From Capnocytophaga felis (GTDB lineage: Bacteria > Bacteroidota > Bacteroidia > Flavobacteriales > Flavobacteriaceae), in the NCBI RefSeq assembly GCF_009684755.1, contig NZ_BLBC01000006.1, forward strand, positions 102,029 through 166,028: a stretch of 64,000 nt of DNA. Reading direction: 5' to 3'. The notes beneath the pieces are model-generated. The model made no database searches and was not told where the DNA came from. It saw only the letters and a list, made by a program, of their open reading frames with translations. Every line of letters begins with the position of its first letter. Position 1 is the stretch's first letter. Position numbers and translations under genes: made by a program. Below, in pieces: positions 8,033 through 17,352 of this stretch.

Positions 8033-8944
8033 ATGAAATTTCCGCAACCCTATACATTAAAGCAAATTGCCACCATCATCAAGAGTTCTTTCGTGGGTGA
8101 TGAGAATTTTCCTGTACTCGGAATGAATGAAATCCACGTAGTGGAAGAGGGCGACATCGTTTTTGTTGACCACCCGAAGTATTACGACAAAGCTTTGCAA
8201 TCACGTGCTACAATCGTGCTGATTAACAAAGAAGTAGAATGCCCCGAAGGAAAAGCACTCCTCATTTCCGACGACCCGTTCAGGGATTTTAACAAATTAA
8301 CGGATTTCTTCAAACCGTTTCAAAAATCTACGGCATTGGTTGCTCCATCGGCTCAAATTGGAGAAAATACGGTTATCCAACACGGAGCGTTCATCGGAAA
8401 TAACGTAAAAATCGGAAGAAATTGCACAATTCATTCCAACGTAAGTATTTACGACGATTGCATTATCGGGGATAATGTAACCATTCACGCCGGAACGGTG
8501 CTGGGGGCTGATGCGTTTTACTATAAAAAACGTCCTGAAGGCTTTGATAAACTCAAATCCGGAGGAAGAGTTGTAATAGAAGATAATGTGGATTTAGGAG
8601 CTTTGTGTACTATCGACCGAGGTGTTACGGGCGACACAACAATCAAACGCGGAACAAAGATAGACAATCAAGTTCACGTGGGGCACGATACAATTATCGG
8701 GGAAAAATGCTTAATTGCTTCACAAACCGGCATTGCAGGATGCGTAGTTATTGAAAATGAAGTAACTATTTGGGGGCAAGTGGGAATGACCAGCGGAATT
8801 ACCATTGGGGCAAAGGCAGTTATTCTGGCACAAAGCGGAATTTCCAAATCATTGGAGGGCGGACTAACGTACTTCGGTTATCCGGCTGAGGAAGCTCGTA
8901 AGAAATACAAGGAAATGAGTGCTTTACGACGATTAGTCAAATAA
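8033..8944 (+). CDS. LpxD-like UDP-3-O-acylglucosamine N-acyltransferase
   Basis: 303 aa. An N-terminal uridine-binding-like domain (about 1-95) is followed by a left-handed beta-helix of hexapeptide repeats (about 105-270) and a short helical tail. The putative catalytic His lies in QVHVGHD near residue 222, matching the LpxD active-site pattern VHIGHN. The expected reaction adds the N-linked hydroxyacyl chain to UDP-3-O-acyl-glucosamine in lipid A synthesis. Flavobacteriia often carry two LpxD-type genes, so this could be a paralogue with altered acyl specificity, and no symbol is given. It is followed 49 bases later by ftsE. Confidence 0.82.
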   Translation: MKFPQPYTLKQIATIIKSSFVGDENFPVLGMNEIHVVEEGDIVFVDHPKYYDKALQSRATIVLINKEVECPEGKALLISDDPFRDFNKLTDFFKPFQKSTALVAPSAQIGENTVIQHGAFIGNNVKIGRNCTIHSNVSIYDDCIIGDNVTIHAGTVLGADAFYYKKRPEGFDKLKSGGRVVIEDNVDLGALCTIDRGVTGDTTIKRGTKIDNQVHVGHDTIIGEKCLIASQTGIAGCVVIENEVTIWGQVGMTSGITIGAKAVILAQSGISKSLEGGLTYFGYPAEEARKKYKEMSALRRLVK

Positions 8945-8993
8945 AATAAAGTTCCTCCGTAATTAAAAATAATAAAATTCAGTAGAAACAACG

Positions 8994-9683
8994 ATGGAAA
9001 AACCTGTATTAGAGTTAAAGAACGCATCAATATACCAACGTTCAAGCCTGATTCTCACAGAAATCAACCTAACGATAAACAAGGGCGAATTGGTTTACCT
9101 TATCGGGAAGACGGGAACCGGAAAAAGCAGCTTAATAAAGCTTCTCTACGGTGATTTGCCTCTGGAAAAAGGTGAGGGGAGTGTTGTCGGCTTTAATTTG
9201 AAGAACCTCAAAGAAAGCGAAATCCCGCTTTTGCGAAGAAAACTGGGCGTGGTGTTTCAGGACTTTAAGTTGCTTTCGGATAGGAGTGTTTTTAACAATT
9301 TGTCGTTCGTGTTAAAGGCAACGGGCTGGCAAGATAAAGAAAAAATCAAACAACGCATAGAAACCGTTCTTGCTAAGGTAAAAATGCAGGATAAAGCGAA
9401 AAAATTTCCGCACGAATTATCCGGAGGAGAGCAGCAACGCGTTGCAATTGCACGTGCTTTGCTCAATGACCCGGAACTTATTTTAGCAGACGAGCCTACG
9501 GGAAACTTAGACCCTGAAACCAGCGTTGAAGTTATGCAAGTTCTGAAAGAAATCAATGCTTCGGGGCGTACTATTTTGATGGCAACGCACGATTATGCCC
9601 TTATTTTGAAGTTCCCCTCCAAAACGCTCAAATGCGACGAGAAAAAAGTATTTGAAGTAGTGCAAAAACGTCCTGAAATATAA
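8994..9683 (+). CDS. ftsE: Cell-division ABC ATPase FtsE
   Basis: 229-aa ATP-binding protein that with FtsX links ATP hydrolysis to activation of septal peptidoglycan hydrolases at the inner membrane. Walker A reads GKTGTGKSS (about residues 38-46), the signature LSGGEQQRVAIARALL, and Walker B LILADEPTGNLD, which is the FtsE/LolD pattern. VVFQDFKLLSDRSVFNN is characteristic of FtsE. No ftsX lies next to it. The neighbouring genes are the LpxD-like gene and an EptA-like gene on the same strand, so all three may be co-transcribed. LolD is the alternative assignment. Confidence 0.88.
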   Translation: MEKPVLELKNASIYQRSSLILTEINLTINKGELVYLIGKTGTGKSSLIKLLYGDLPLEKGEGSVVGFNLKNLKESEIPLLRRKLGVVFQDFKLLSDRSVFNNLSFVLKATGWQDKEKIKQRIETVLAKVKMQDKAKKFPHELSGGEQQRVAIARALLNDPELILADEPTGNLDPETSVEVMQVLKEINASGRTILMATHDYALILKFPSKTLKCDEKKVFEVVQKRPEI

Positions 9684-9743
9684 GTTTGAAAAAGTAATTT
9701 TTGACAACATTGTACTGCGGAAACACTAATTCAAACCACAAAA

Positions 9744-11312
9744 ATGAACATAAGGCATATATTTACTACGTATTTATTTGAAATTTTACTATTCTTCTTT
9801 TCAGTTTCCATTCCGTTTGTGTTGGATATGGGACCGGCTTTTTACGGAATCATAGCCACGTTTCTGATTTTCCTTTCTCTACGCCGAATTAACTATGTGT
9901 TGTTCGCCGTTGGGTTTGTTTTTGTTCTGATAACGTGCATATTGTTTCTGCCACAGATAATCTGGTTTGGGCATCCGCCTGCCACGATGATAGGAGCTTT
10001 TTTTGAGAGCGATTTGCAGGAGTCCAAAGAGTTTATTCAGTCGTTACCTTTATATTCGTACATCATCTCGGTTATTTATTTCTTGTTCGGATTGTATATT
10101 CTCTATTTAGGTAAGAAAAAAACGATTGTCCGAACCAAAAAACACATCTTTATAACCATTTTGTTGGTGGTTGTGTCGTTGGGGCTGACCCTTTTGCGTC
10201 CGTTGGAGAAAAATAGTGAGGGAGAGCCTTTCTACTGGGCGTATTCCAGAACTGCCATTATCGGTTTTTACGGAAAAATATTCAAAAACATCGAAGAATA
10301 TCGTATTTTGAAGGCGGAACTTGAAAAAGGAATCGCCGACAAACCCAGTTGGGAAATAAATGCTGTTGAATCATCTTTTAATGATTATGTTTTGGTCATA
10401 GGCGAGAGCGTTCGCAGGGATTATATGTCCCTTTACGGGTTTCCTCTTGAAAATTCATCATTCTTGAAAAGCGTAAACGGAACAGTTGTGGAAGGATACA
10501 CGGCAGCCGCTCCCAATACTTCTTCATCGTTGTTAAGAATGTTTGTACGGCAACAAAATGAAGCATTCTTGTATGCCAATAATATTATTTCACTGGCAAA
10601 ATCGGCAGGGTTTGAAACCATTTGGCTATCAAATCAGGGATATGCAGGAGGACACGATTCGCCCGTTACGAAAATCGCTAACTTATGTGATAAAAAAGCG
10701 TTTACAAAGAAGTCCGAGTTTGCTTCTATGAACTATCCGGATTCGGTTTTGTTGCCATCTTTTGAAAAACATCTGCAAAACAAGTCCGGAAAAAGACGGT
10801 TGATTGTGTTGCATCTGTTAGGCTCGCATACGCAGTTTACATCGCGTCTGGAAAATCCGATTCATTACGATTACGTCAATAAAAACCTGTCGGCTTACTT
10901 GCAAACCATCGAGCAGACCGATTCTCTCCTTCAAAAGATATATCAAATGTTGCAAAAGCACTCGAAATCCTTCTCAATGTTGTATTTCTCCGACCACGGA
11001 TTGATGACGCAGGACAGAGAAAGCTCCTTTTTTGCCACACTTACGCACGGGGACACCAACCCGAACAAAGCCGTGTATGAAGTTCCGTTCGTATTGATAA
11101 CAAGTCAGGATACGCTGCATAAACATATCAAAGTTAACAAATCGGCTTTCCATTTTTTGGACGGATATGCCCATTGGCTGGGGATAAAAGAAAAAACGCT
11201 TGACCCGGCATACGATTTTCTTTCCGAAAAACCCGATTCCTTAAAAGTTTTTAATCATTTTGAAAACGTTCCGTATGAAACCTTAGCCGATGACGAGGTA
11301 ATTCGGTTTTAG
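9744..11312 (+). CDS. EptA-like lipid A phosphoethanolamine transferase
   Basis: 522 aa. Four to five membrane helices fill residues 1-155, followed by a periplasmic sulfatase-fold domain. Metal-site motifs are visible: VIGESVRRDYMSLYGF, the nucleophile region APNTSSSLLRMF, LHLLGSHTQF and YFSDHGLMTQ. This order is that of the EptA/CptA phosphoethanolamine transferases, which modify lipid A or LPS core phosphate with ethanolamine phosphate and lower its negative charge. The exact acceptor cannot be read from sequence. The position after the LpxD-like gene supports lipid A. The nucleophile would be the Thr or an adjacent Ser of the NTSSS segment. Confidence 0.85.
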   Translation: MNIRHIFTTYLFEILLFFFSVSIPFVLDMGPAFYGIIATFLIFLSLRRINYVLFAVGFVFVLITCILFLPQIIWFGHPPATMIGAFFESDLQESKEFIQSLPLYSYIISVIYFLFGLYILYLGKKKTIVRTKKHIFITILLVVVSLGLTLLRPLEKNSEGEPFYWAYSRTAIIGFYGKIFKNIEEYRILKAELEKGIADKPSWEINAVESSFNDYVLVIGESVRRDYMSLYGFPLENSSFLKSVNGTVVEGYTAAAPNTSSSLLRMFVRQQNEAFLYANNIISLAKSAGFETIWLSNQGYAGGHDSPVTKIANLCDKKAFTKKSEFASMNYPDSVLLPSFEKHLQNKSGKRRLIVLHLLGSHTQFTSRLENPIHYDYVNKNLSAYLQTIEQTDSLLQKIYQMLQKHSKSFSMLYFSDHGLMTQDRESSFFATLTHGDTNPNKAVYEVPFVLITSQDTLHKHIKVNKSAFHFLDGYAHWLGIKEKTLDPAYDFLSEKPDSLKVFNHFENVPYETLADDEVIRF

Positions 11313-11496
11313 GAGATACAAAAAACGATAAAATCAGAGGGATTTAAATATTTTTTGAAAATTATCCGTAAAGAAAATTTGGAAATTAGAATTATAAAGC
11401 ATAAGTTTGTCATATATTTCAAAATGAATTGTATAAAATAAAAATACATCTGACAGAAATAAACTTTGGTCTGTGTGTATTTTTGAAAGTTCTGAT

Positions 11497-11643
11497 GCAA
11501 GGATAAAACAATCCAACAGAAACGGAGCATCATCCGATGGAAATGGAGTGTTATCCGATGGAAATGAAGCGTCATCTGATGGAAACGGAGCGTTATCTGA
11601 TGGAAATGAAGCATTATCTGATAGAAATATGATATAATCCGAT
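11497..11643. repeat. 21-bp tandem array 1
   Basis: Six clear 21-bp units (11518-11643) follow a degenerate seventh (11497-11517). The consensus is GGAAAYGRAGYRTYATCYGAT. It lies in the 358-bp gap between the EptA-like gene and the 218-aa gene, and ends 27 bases before that gene. Because the period is a multiple of three, open frames cross it in several directions. The frame reading Asp-Gly-Asn-x-x-x-Ser shows mainly third-position differences (AAT/AAC, TCC/TCT, GCG/GCA). The rest of the gap is AT-rich with no recognised gene. Confidence 0.9.
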
Positions 11644-11670
11644 AAAAAAGAAACATAAAATTGAAATAAA

Positions 11671-12327
11671 ATGAGAAAACATTACTACACAATCGCAGGA
11701 ATGATACAGAATTTTGGAATTCTGTTTGAAAATTTGAAAAATAATGCCGAAATTGCCCAAGAAATGGCAGAATATGGCTATGGAGAGACAGAAATTGCAC
11801 AAGGAAAGGCTTTGTATGATAAGGCTATCGAATTACATCAAGCCAATCTGAAGGAAACCAAAGAAGAAACGGAGTCGTATGCCGATTTCGACAAGAAATT
11901 CAACTCCGTCTTGTCCGTTTTTATGAAAGACCGCAAGAAGGGAAAAATCGTTTTTAAAGACCAAGAAGCCAATTTGCGTACACTTCGTTTGAAAGCCTTG
12001 CCCTCAAAGAGCATCGCTTCACTGATGGAGGAGATGAAGAATTTTTATAACGTGCTCGACCAAGATGAAGCCTTACGCCAAGCTATTTCTCGCTTAAAAG
12101 TTGATGAATCGCACATCAAATCGCAGTTGGAAGGCATCGTACAAGCCGAGAAAGCCTACGCCGCATATCAGAATGAAAAAGGAGAGGCACAACAAGCCAC
12201 AAAAAACAAAGATGCTGCATTCAGCGAGTTGGAAAAATGGGTGCGTGAGCTGTACAGTATCGCAAAAATAGCCTTGGAGGACAAGCCTCAACTGCTGGAA
12301 AGCATCGCAAAATCAGTTCGAGGTTAA
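11671..12327 (+). CDS. Hypothetical helical protein flanked by 21-bp arrays
   Basis: 218 aa, with no signal peptide, membrane segment or cysteine. The composition is rich in Ala, Glu, Lys and Gln, and long predicted helices fit a helical bundle or coiled coil. I do not recognise a named function. The C-terminal part, with ELEKWVRELYSIAKIAL and then KPQLLESI, resembles the end of the 103-aa protein at 25525, which has EVYALLKKYLKIAEPQ. Array 1 ends 27 bases upstream and array 2 begins 91 bases downstream. Similar helical proteins recur in Bacteroidetes genomes as accessory genes (recollection, not tested here). Confidence 0.78.
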   Translation: MRKHYYTIAGMIQNFGILFENLKNNAEIAQEMAEYGYGETEIAQGKALYDKAIELHQANLKETKEETESYADFDKKFNSVLSVFMKDRKKGKIVFKDQEANLRTLRLKALPSKSIASLMEEMKNFYNVLDQDEALRQAISRLKVDESHIKSQLEGIVQAEKAYAAYQNEKGEAQQATKNKDAAFSELEKWVRELYSIAKIALEDKPQLLESIAKSVRG

Positions 12328-12418
12328 AAATAACAAAATAATATAGTATCTTTGCCGAAGTTTTACTGCTTTGGCAAAGATTTTTTAATAAAACAACGAA
12401 TTAAATACATTAACTAAT

Positions 12419-12586
12419 CGTATTTATTTTCAAGCTGAACGTATTTATTTTCAATCGGAATGCATTAACTGTCAGGCTGAGTGTATTAATTGTCAGGCTG
12501 AGCGAAGTCGAAGCCTCTTTGAGTAAAGTCTAAGCCTTTTTGAATAAAGTCTAAGCCTCTTTGGATAAAGTCAAAGTCTCTTTATA
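12419..12586. repeat. 21-bp tandem array 2
   Basis: Eight head-to-tail 21-bp units. They change gradually from CGTATTTATTTTCAAGCTGAA through TGTATTAATTGTCAGGCTGAG to TAAAGTCTAAGCCTCTTTGGA. Neighbouring units are similar while the ends of the array are almost unrelated, the pattern expected from local expansion and divergence. It lies in the 385-bp gap between the 218-aa gene and the M23 gene; the rest of that gap is AT-rich and shows no gene. Confidence 0.85.
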
Positions 12587-12712
12587 CAAAAAAATCCAAA
12601 TTCGTTCGGTTTGATAATGAAAAAATCTTGTTTTGATACATAAAATCATTTAAAACGAATAAAAAACATATAAAAAAGAACATATTCTTATAAAAATCAC
12701 CTAAAAACAACT

Positions 12713-14389
12713 ATGAAATTATCATTAACGGCTGTATGGTCGCTCTTATTCTGCTCTTTTTCATTTGCACAAACAGATTTTGCCTCTCCGCTGGACATTC
12801 CGTTGCTATTATCGGGCAATTTTGGGGAATTACGTCCCAATCATTTCCACGCGGGAGTTGATTTTAAAACGCAGGGACGCGAAGGACTCAATATATACGC
12901 CGTAAAGGAAGGATATGTATCACGAATTAAGGTTAGTGCGTACGGATATGGCAAAGCACTGTACATAACGCACCCTAACGGATATACAAGCGTGTATGGG
13001 CATTTACAAAAATTCGCTCCTGCTATTGAAGCCTACATCAAAAAGCAGCAATATGCTCGTAAATCGTTTGAAATTGACGTCTATCCGAAAGAAAATGAAT
13101 TGGTAGTAAAGAAAAAACAGCTCGTGGGACTTGGAGGAAACACGGGAAGCAGTGCAGGGCCGCATTTGCATTTTGAAATCCGCGATGCCAATTCCAATGC
13201 ACTTAATCCGCTGTTGTACGGATATGAAATAAAGGATAATATTCCGCCTGATGTGTATCAAGTGATGGCATATCCGCTGGGAAGAGAAGCCCAAGTGAAT
13301 CAATCGCAGCTTCCGCAAACGGTAAAACTCGTTAAGCAAGCCGACGGCTCGTATGTTGCGGATAAAATTTTTGCCAACGGAATGATAGGATTCGGATTGC
13401 AGTCCATAGACAAGCAAAATGACACGCATCATCAGAACGGCGTATATAAAGTGAGCTTGGCGGTAAACGGAGAAACGCACTTTCAGTATGTATTTGACAA
13501 ACTTAGCTTTAATGAGGCTCGTTATATCAATACATTTATTGATTATCAAACGTATGTTAATAAAAAGTCACGCGTGCAATTGCTCTATCGTGGCAAAGGG
13601 AACAGAATTTCCACCATTTACACAGTCAATAAGAACGAAGGACAGCTTGATGTTCAGGAAAATATGGATTATCTCGTAACAATTACTGCCGAGGATATAA
13701 AGGGGAACGTCTCCAAGATTAGTATTCCGGTAGAAGGCAAGAAGTTGAAAGTGAAAGAGCCTCGACCGGTGATAAACGGAGAGGTTATAGTATCAGGACG
13801 CAACCAATATTTCACCTTTGATGGCGGGAATATCTATTTTCCCGAGAGAACTTTCTACGATGATTTTCTGATGCAGATAGAAAGCAAAAATGACACGCTA
13901 ACCTTGCATAATCCGGCAACAGCTGTGCATAAATTATTTAATTTGTCGTTCAATAATACGAAATTCAGCGAAAAGGAAGCCAAACAAGTGTTCATTGCCC
14001 GGTTAAATGAGAAAAATAAGCCGTCAGCCGAACGAACTATTTATAAAAACGGACTATTTACAACCCGAACGCGTAATTTGGGAAGGTTTACGCTTATGAA
14101 AGACACTATCGCTCCCACTTTGCGTCCGTTAAACTTTAAAAACAATGCAACGGTTACTGCATCTGCTTTGAAAGTGGAGATAAAAGATGATTTAAGCGGC
14201 ATTGAAAGCTATTCGGCGACGTTAAACGGACAGTGGATTTTGTTTGAATACGAACCAAAGACGCAAACCCTTACGTTCGACTTTTCAGACATCGATACGA
14301 AGAAGACAGATACCTATAAATTGGAGATGACAGCCAAAGACGGAGTCGGAAACGTGCAAAAGCTCAATGTATCTTTCAAAAAGAAATAA
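12713..14389 (+). CDS. M23 family (LytM-type) metallopeptidase
   Basis: 558 aa with a signal peptide ending near FAQ (residue 20). The zinc-peptidase domain follows at once, at about residues 22-175. Its first ligand pair is in HFHAGVDF and the second in HLHFEIRD, the complete HxxxD/HxH set, so it is probably active. It would cut peptide crosslinks in periplasmic peptidoglycan. An insertion of about 35 residues interrupts the domain before the HxH motif. The C-terminal 350 residues look like beta-sandwich domains, with an Ig-like segment containing DDLSGIESYSATLNG. Its separation from the tandem array upstream suggests its own promoter, but none was convincing. Confidence 0.88.
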   Translation: MKLSLTAVWSLLFCSFSFAQTDFASPLDIPLLLSGNFGELRPNHFHAGVDFKTQGREGLNIYAVKEGYVSRIKVSAYGYGKALYITHPNGYTSVYGHLQKFAPAIEAYIKKQQYARKSFEIDVYPKENELVVKKKQLVGLGGNTGSSAGPHLHFEIRDANSNALNPLLYGYEIKDNIPPDVYQVMAYPLGREAQVNQSQLPQTVKLVKQADGSYVADKIFANGMIGFGLQSIDKQNDTHHQNGVYKVSLAVNGETHFQYVFDKLSFNEARYINTFIDYQTYVNKKSRVQLLYRGKGNRISTIYTVNKNEGQLDVQENMDYLVTITAEDIKGNVSKISIPVEGKKLKVKEPRPVINGEVIVSGRNQYFTFDGGNIYFPERTFYDDFLMQIESKNDTLTLHNPATAVHKLFNLSFNNTKFSEKEAKQVFIARLNEKNKPSAERTIYKNGLFTTRTRNLGRFTLMKDTIAPTLRPLNFKNNATVTASALKVEIKDDLSGIESYSATLNGQWILFEYEPKTQTLTFDFSDIDTKKTDTYKLEMTAKDGVGNVQKLNVSFKKK

Positions 14390-14437
14390 GAATTAATACA
14401 TTAACAATTAAGTAAATAATTAAAAATAAGTAAATAT

Positions 14438-14815
14438 ATGAAACGTATTATTTTTACAGAAAACGCTCCTGCCCCAATTGGTCCTTATAATCAGGCAACT
14501 TTGGCAGGTAATACTTTGTATGTATCAGGACAAATTCCGGTTGACCCAAAAACGAACGAAGTTGTAAAAGGAATTGAAGCAGCTACGGTTCAGGTGATGG
14601 AAAACTTAAAAGCAGTGCTTGAGGCTGCGGGTGCAACGTTTGAAAATGTAGTAAAAACAACTATATTTTTGGCAGATATGAATCAGTTTGGAGAAGTAAA
14701 TGCCGTATATGGCAGATATTTTGACGAAAAAACAGCTCCTGCTCGTGAAACGGTTCAAGTAGCGAACTTACCGAAGTTTGTTGAGGTTGAAATTTCGTGT
14801 ATTGCGGTTTTATAA
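14438..14815 (+). CDS. ridA: RidA-type enamine/imine deaminase
   Basis: 125 aa, cytoplasmic. It hydrolyses reactive 2-aminoacrylate-type enamines released by PLP enzymes. The RidA fold is covered end to end, with APAPIGPYNQA at the N-terminus, the conserved arginine in APARETVQV (about residue 105) and the terminal EISCIAVL strand. The conserved Arg makes it an active-type RidA rather than an inactive homologue. A bidirectional terminator separates it from hemW on the other strand. Confidence 0.92.
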   Translation: MKRIIFTENAPAPIGPYNQATLAGNTLYVSGQIPVDPKTNEVVKGIEAATVQVMENLKAVLEAAGATFENVVKTTIFLADMNQFGEVNAVYGRYFDEKTAPARETVQVANLPKFVEVEISCIAVL

Positions 14816-14830
14816 TTCCCAAAATGATAT

Positions 14831-14870
14831 AAAAAATCCGAAGAATTCAGAACGTTCTTCGGATTTTTTT
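14831..14870 (+). terminator. Bidirectional terminator between ridA and hemW
   Basis: A 15-bp perfect stem, AAAAAATCCGAAGAA at 14831-14845 and its complement at 14855-14869, has a 9-base loop. It has T-rich flanks on both strands and lies between converging genes. Confidence 0.9.
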
Positions 14871-14879
14871 GTGAATTTA

Positions 14880-16025
14880 TCAATCAACGATGAATAAATC
14901 TGCAGCAATGCCGTCGGATAGGAACTTTCCTTTGTGAGTTACTACAAGATGTTTGTCTTTGAAGGCAAGCAGTCCGTTTGTAATGTGCTTTTCGGCTTGT
15001 AATTGAATGTAATCCGAGTATTTTTTTCCGAAAACACTTTCAATTTCTTCAACGGAAATGCCAATCATCGTTCGGATTCGGGTAATGATGAGTTCGTTGT
15101 ATCGGTCGTTTTGTGAAAGCACTTCTTTTTCTGCAGGAAGTATGTTTTTTTGTATCTGTTCGATGTATTTTATGTTGTTGGCGATGTTCCAACTGCGTTC
15201 AGTTCCGTTAAAACTATGAGCAGAAGGACCAATTCCCATATATTTTTTTCCAAACCAATAAGCAGTGTTGTTACGGCTGAAGTATCCTTCCTTCCCGAAA
15301 TTGGAAAATTCGTAGTGAATGAAGCCTTCTTCTTCCAAAATAGAAAGCATCGTTACGAAATGTGCGTGAGCTTGCTGCTCATTAACGTCAGGGATTTTCC
15401 CCAGAGCGATAAATTTGTGTAATGCGGTTTTAGGCTCAACGGTTAATGCGTACGCCGATATGTGCGGAATGTTAAACGACAGAGCTTTACGAAGGTTTTG
15501 TTCCCAGCGTGTGTCATCCATATTGGGGATTCCGTAAATCAGGTCGATGGTGATGTTATCAAAGAAATTGGGAGCTTCCGCAAGGAGTAATTCGGCTTGT
15601 GTTGCGTTGTGGGCTCGATTCATAAGGTGTAAATCCGCATCATAAAAGGACTGTACGCCAATACTCAACCGATTTATGCCCAATTGTTTCAAATTTGAGA
15701 GCAATCCGGTAGGAGAGGAGCTATCTCTGAAAAAATCATCAGGATTTGCTTCCAGAGTAATCTCTGCATCGGGGCTGATATTGTAATTTTCGTGAACGGT
15801 TTGCAGAATGTTTTGTAATTCTTCAAAGGAAAGTATGCTGGGCGTTCCTCCTCCGAAGTAAATGGTTTGTAGTTGGCTGTTATCGGCTTCTTGTTTTCGT
15901 AAAATCAATTCTTTTCGGATAGAATTTACCATTTCATTTTTCCGTTTTAAAGTTGTGGAAAAATGAAAATCACAATAGTGGCAAGCCCGCCTGCAAAAAG
16001 GGATATGAATGTAAAGACTATGCAC
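14880..16025 (-). CDS. hemW: HemW-like radical SAM heme chaperone
   Basis: 381 aa, cytoplasmic. The 4Fe-4S cluster motif CRRACHYC places cysteines at residues 11, 15 and 18 (CxxxCxxC), followed by FGGGTPS and IGVQSFYDADL, which are typical of HemW. This protein was long annotated as oxygen-independent coproporphyrinogen oxidase, but the family is now seen as heme-binding and involved in heme delivery to respiratory enzymes. That would fit the cytochrome-rich NrfHA system nearby. It is 12 bases after ruvC in the same operon. Confidence 0.92.
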   Translation of the reverse strand: MHSLYIHIPFCRRACHYCDFHFSTTLKRKNEMVNSIRKELILRKQEADNSQLQTIYFGGGTPSILSFEELQNILQTVHENYNISPDAEITLEANPDDFFRDSSSPTGLLSNLKQLGINRLSIGVQSFYDADLHLMNRAHNATQAELLLAEAPNFFDNITIDLIYGIPNMDDTRWEQNLRKALSFNIPHISAYALTVEPKTALHKFIALGKIPDVNEQQAHAHFVTMLSILEEEGFIHYEFSNFGKEGYFSRNNTAYWFGKKYMGIGPSAHSFNGTERSWNIANNIKYIEQIQKNILPAEKEVLSQNDRYNELIITRIRTMIGISVEEIESVFGKKYSDYIQLQAEKHITNGLLAFKDKHLVVTHKGKFLSDGIAADLFIVD

Positions 16026-16037
16026 TATTTGGAAGTA

Positions 16038-16583
16038 TTAACGCACCCGATTTTCGTTCTGTTTGACAAAAGATTCCCAACTATTGTATGATTTTTGTGA
16101 AGAAACTCGTCCGCTGTTAAAAAAGTGGCACACAGCTACGGCTAATCCGTCGGTAGCATCGAAATATTTGGGCAATTCTTTGATGTTCAGTAGCTGTTGA
16201 AGCATTTTGGCTACTTGTTCTTTGGAAGCATTTCCGTTACCGGTGATAGCCATTTTAACTTTTTTGGGTTCGTATTCCGTTATGGGAATTTGTCGGGAAA
16301 GTCCTGCTGCCATAGCGACTCCCTGAGCTCTTCCCAGTTTCAGCATCGATTGCACATTCTTCCCGAAAAAAGGAGCTTCGATTGCCAATTCATCGGGATG
16401 ATAGGCGTCAATAAGTTCTAAAGTTCGCTCGAAAATAACACGGAGCTTTAAATAATGGTCAGAATATTTTTTTAGTTGTAATTCGTTGATTTGTAATAAC
16501 TCCATTTGTTGTTTTTCGACCTTTATAAGCCCAAAACCCATTATGGTAGTACCCGGGTCAACTCCTAAAATTATTTTTTCCAA
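16038..16583 (-). CDS. ruvC: Holliday junction resolvase RuvC
   Basis: 181 aa. It cuts four-way DNA junctions in recombination with the RuvAB complex. All four acidic catalytic residues are present: Asp9 in GVDPGTT, Glu69 in AIEAPFF, and Asp142 and Asp145 in YFDATDGLA, matching the spacing in E. coli RuvC. It lies two bases after the TonB-like gene and 12 bases before hemW, so the three genes form one reverse-strand operon. Confidence 0.95.
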   Translation of the reverse strand: MEKIILGVDPGTTIMGFGLIKVEKQQMELLQINELQLKKYSDHYLKLRVIFERTLELIDAYHPDELAIEAPFFGKNVQSMLKLGRAQGVAMAAGLSRQIPITEYEPKKVKMAITGNGNASKEQVAKMLQQLLNIKELPKYFDATDGLAVAVCHFFNSGRVSSQKSYNSWESFVKQNENRVR

Positions 16584-16585
16584 AA

Positions 16586-17119
16586 TTATTTTACGTTAAT
16601 AGCGATGGGAATTGTAAATTGCGAACTTACTTCCAATCCTTGTTTTGTAGCAGGAATTACCGGATTTTCTTTTGAAATGTTGTTTAAGTGCATAGCCAAG
16701 ATTTCCTCAAAAGATTGCTCGGCTGTTGCCAAAGTTTTACTCACTTTATCGGAAGCTTCCAAACTAACAAGCACGATGCTTCCTGAGTTATCAACTTTAA
16801 TATTTACCAATATTTTTTCGTTAATTGCTTCTAAAGCCTCAAGTTTTTCTTTCTGAAGTTTTTCCGTAAGTAATTTTACGAAAGAATCTTCAAAACATTT
16901 TTTTTGCTCTTCTTTAGGTAAAGAGTCAGAACAAAGACCTCTAAATACAGGAAAAGTATCCACTTCGTCTTTGTTTATTTCATTGAGTTTTACTTCAACG
17001 ATAGAATCCAACTTTGCTTTTTTTATTTTTTCCTTCTCTTGACTTGACAGATTTGAATTATTTCCATTGCACGAAATAAACATAAAAGGCAAGCATAAAA
17101 ACCAAAAACAATATTTCAT
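16586..17119 (-). CDS. Lipoprotein with a TonB C-terminal-like domain
   Basis: 177 aa. A lipoprotein signal ends in FISC (Cys17), so the protein is membrane anchored by lipid. Residues about 20-50 are a Lys/Glu-rich stretch. The remainder resembles the TonB C-terminal domains of Flavobacteriia energy transducers, with the [22 protein letters not shown] pair of cysteines and the strand [17 protein letters not shown]. It lacks the membrane helix and proline-rich linker of a working TonB, so energy transduction is doubtful. It is first in an operon with ruvC and hemW. Confidence 0.65.
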   Translation of the reverse strand: MKYCFWFLCLPFMFISCNGNNSNLSSQEKEKIKKAKLDSIVEVKLNEINKDEVDTFPVFRGLCSDSLPKEEQKKCFEDSFVKLLTEKLQKEKLEALEAINEKILVNIKVDNSGSIVLVSLEASDKVSKTLATAEQSFEEILAMHLNNISKENPVIPATKQGLEVSSQFTIPIAINVK

Positions 17120-17352
17120 AAATAGATGTTTTAGAAATCAGGTTCCAAAAATAGTATAAAAAATGATACAAAAAAAATAAAACTGATTTTTTTATTATTT
17201 GTAAAATTTTATATCTTTGTGGACTGTACACAGGAATGAATGTAAAAATGTAATTTTGTAAGATTTTATAAAAAATGATTTTTTGCCAAAGATTAATTTT
17301 TTATGCTTTTTAATTCCTTGTTAATCAGATAAGAAAATATAAACAAAAGGAT

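Noticed and set aside
11309..11800. 163-codon reverse-strand frame running through array 1
   Set aside because: It covers both array 1 and the start of the 218-aa gene. The 21-bp period keeps frames open by itself, and its Phe/His-rich heptads are a by-product of the repeat.
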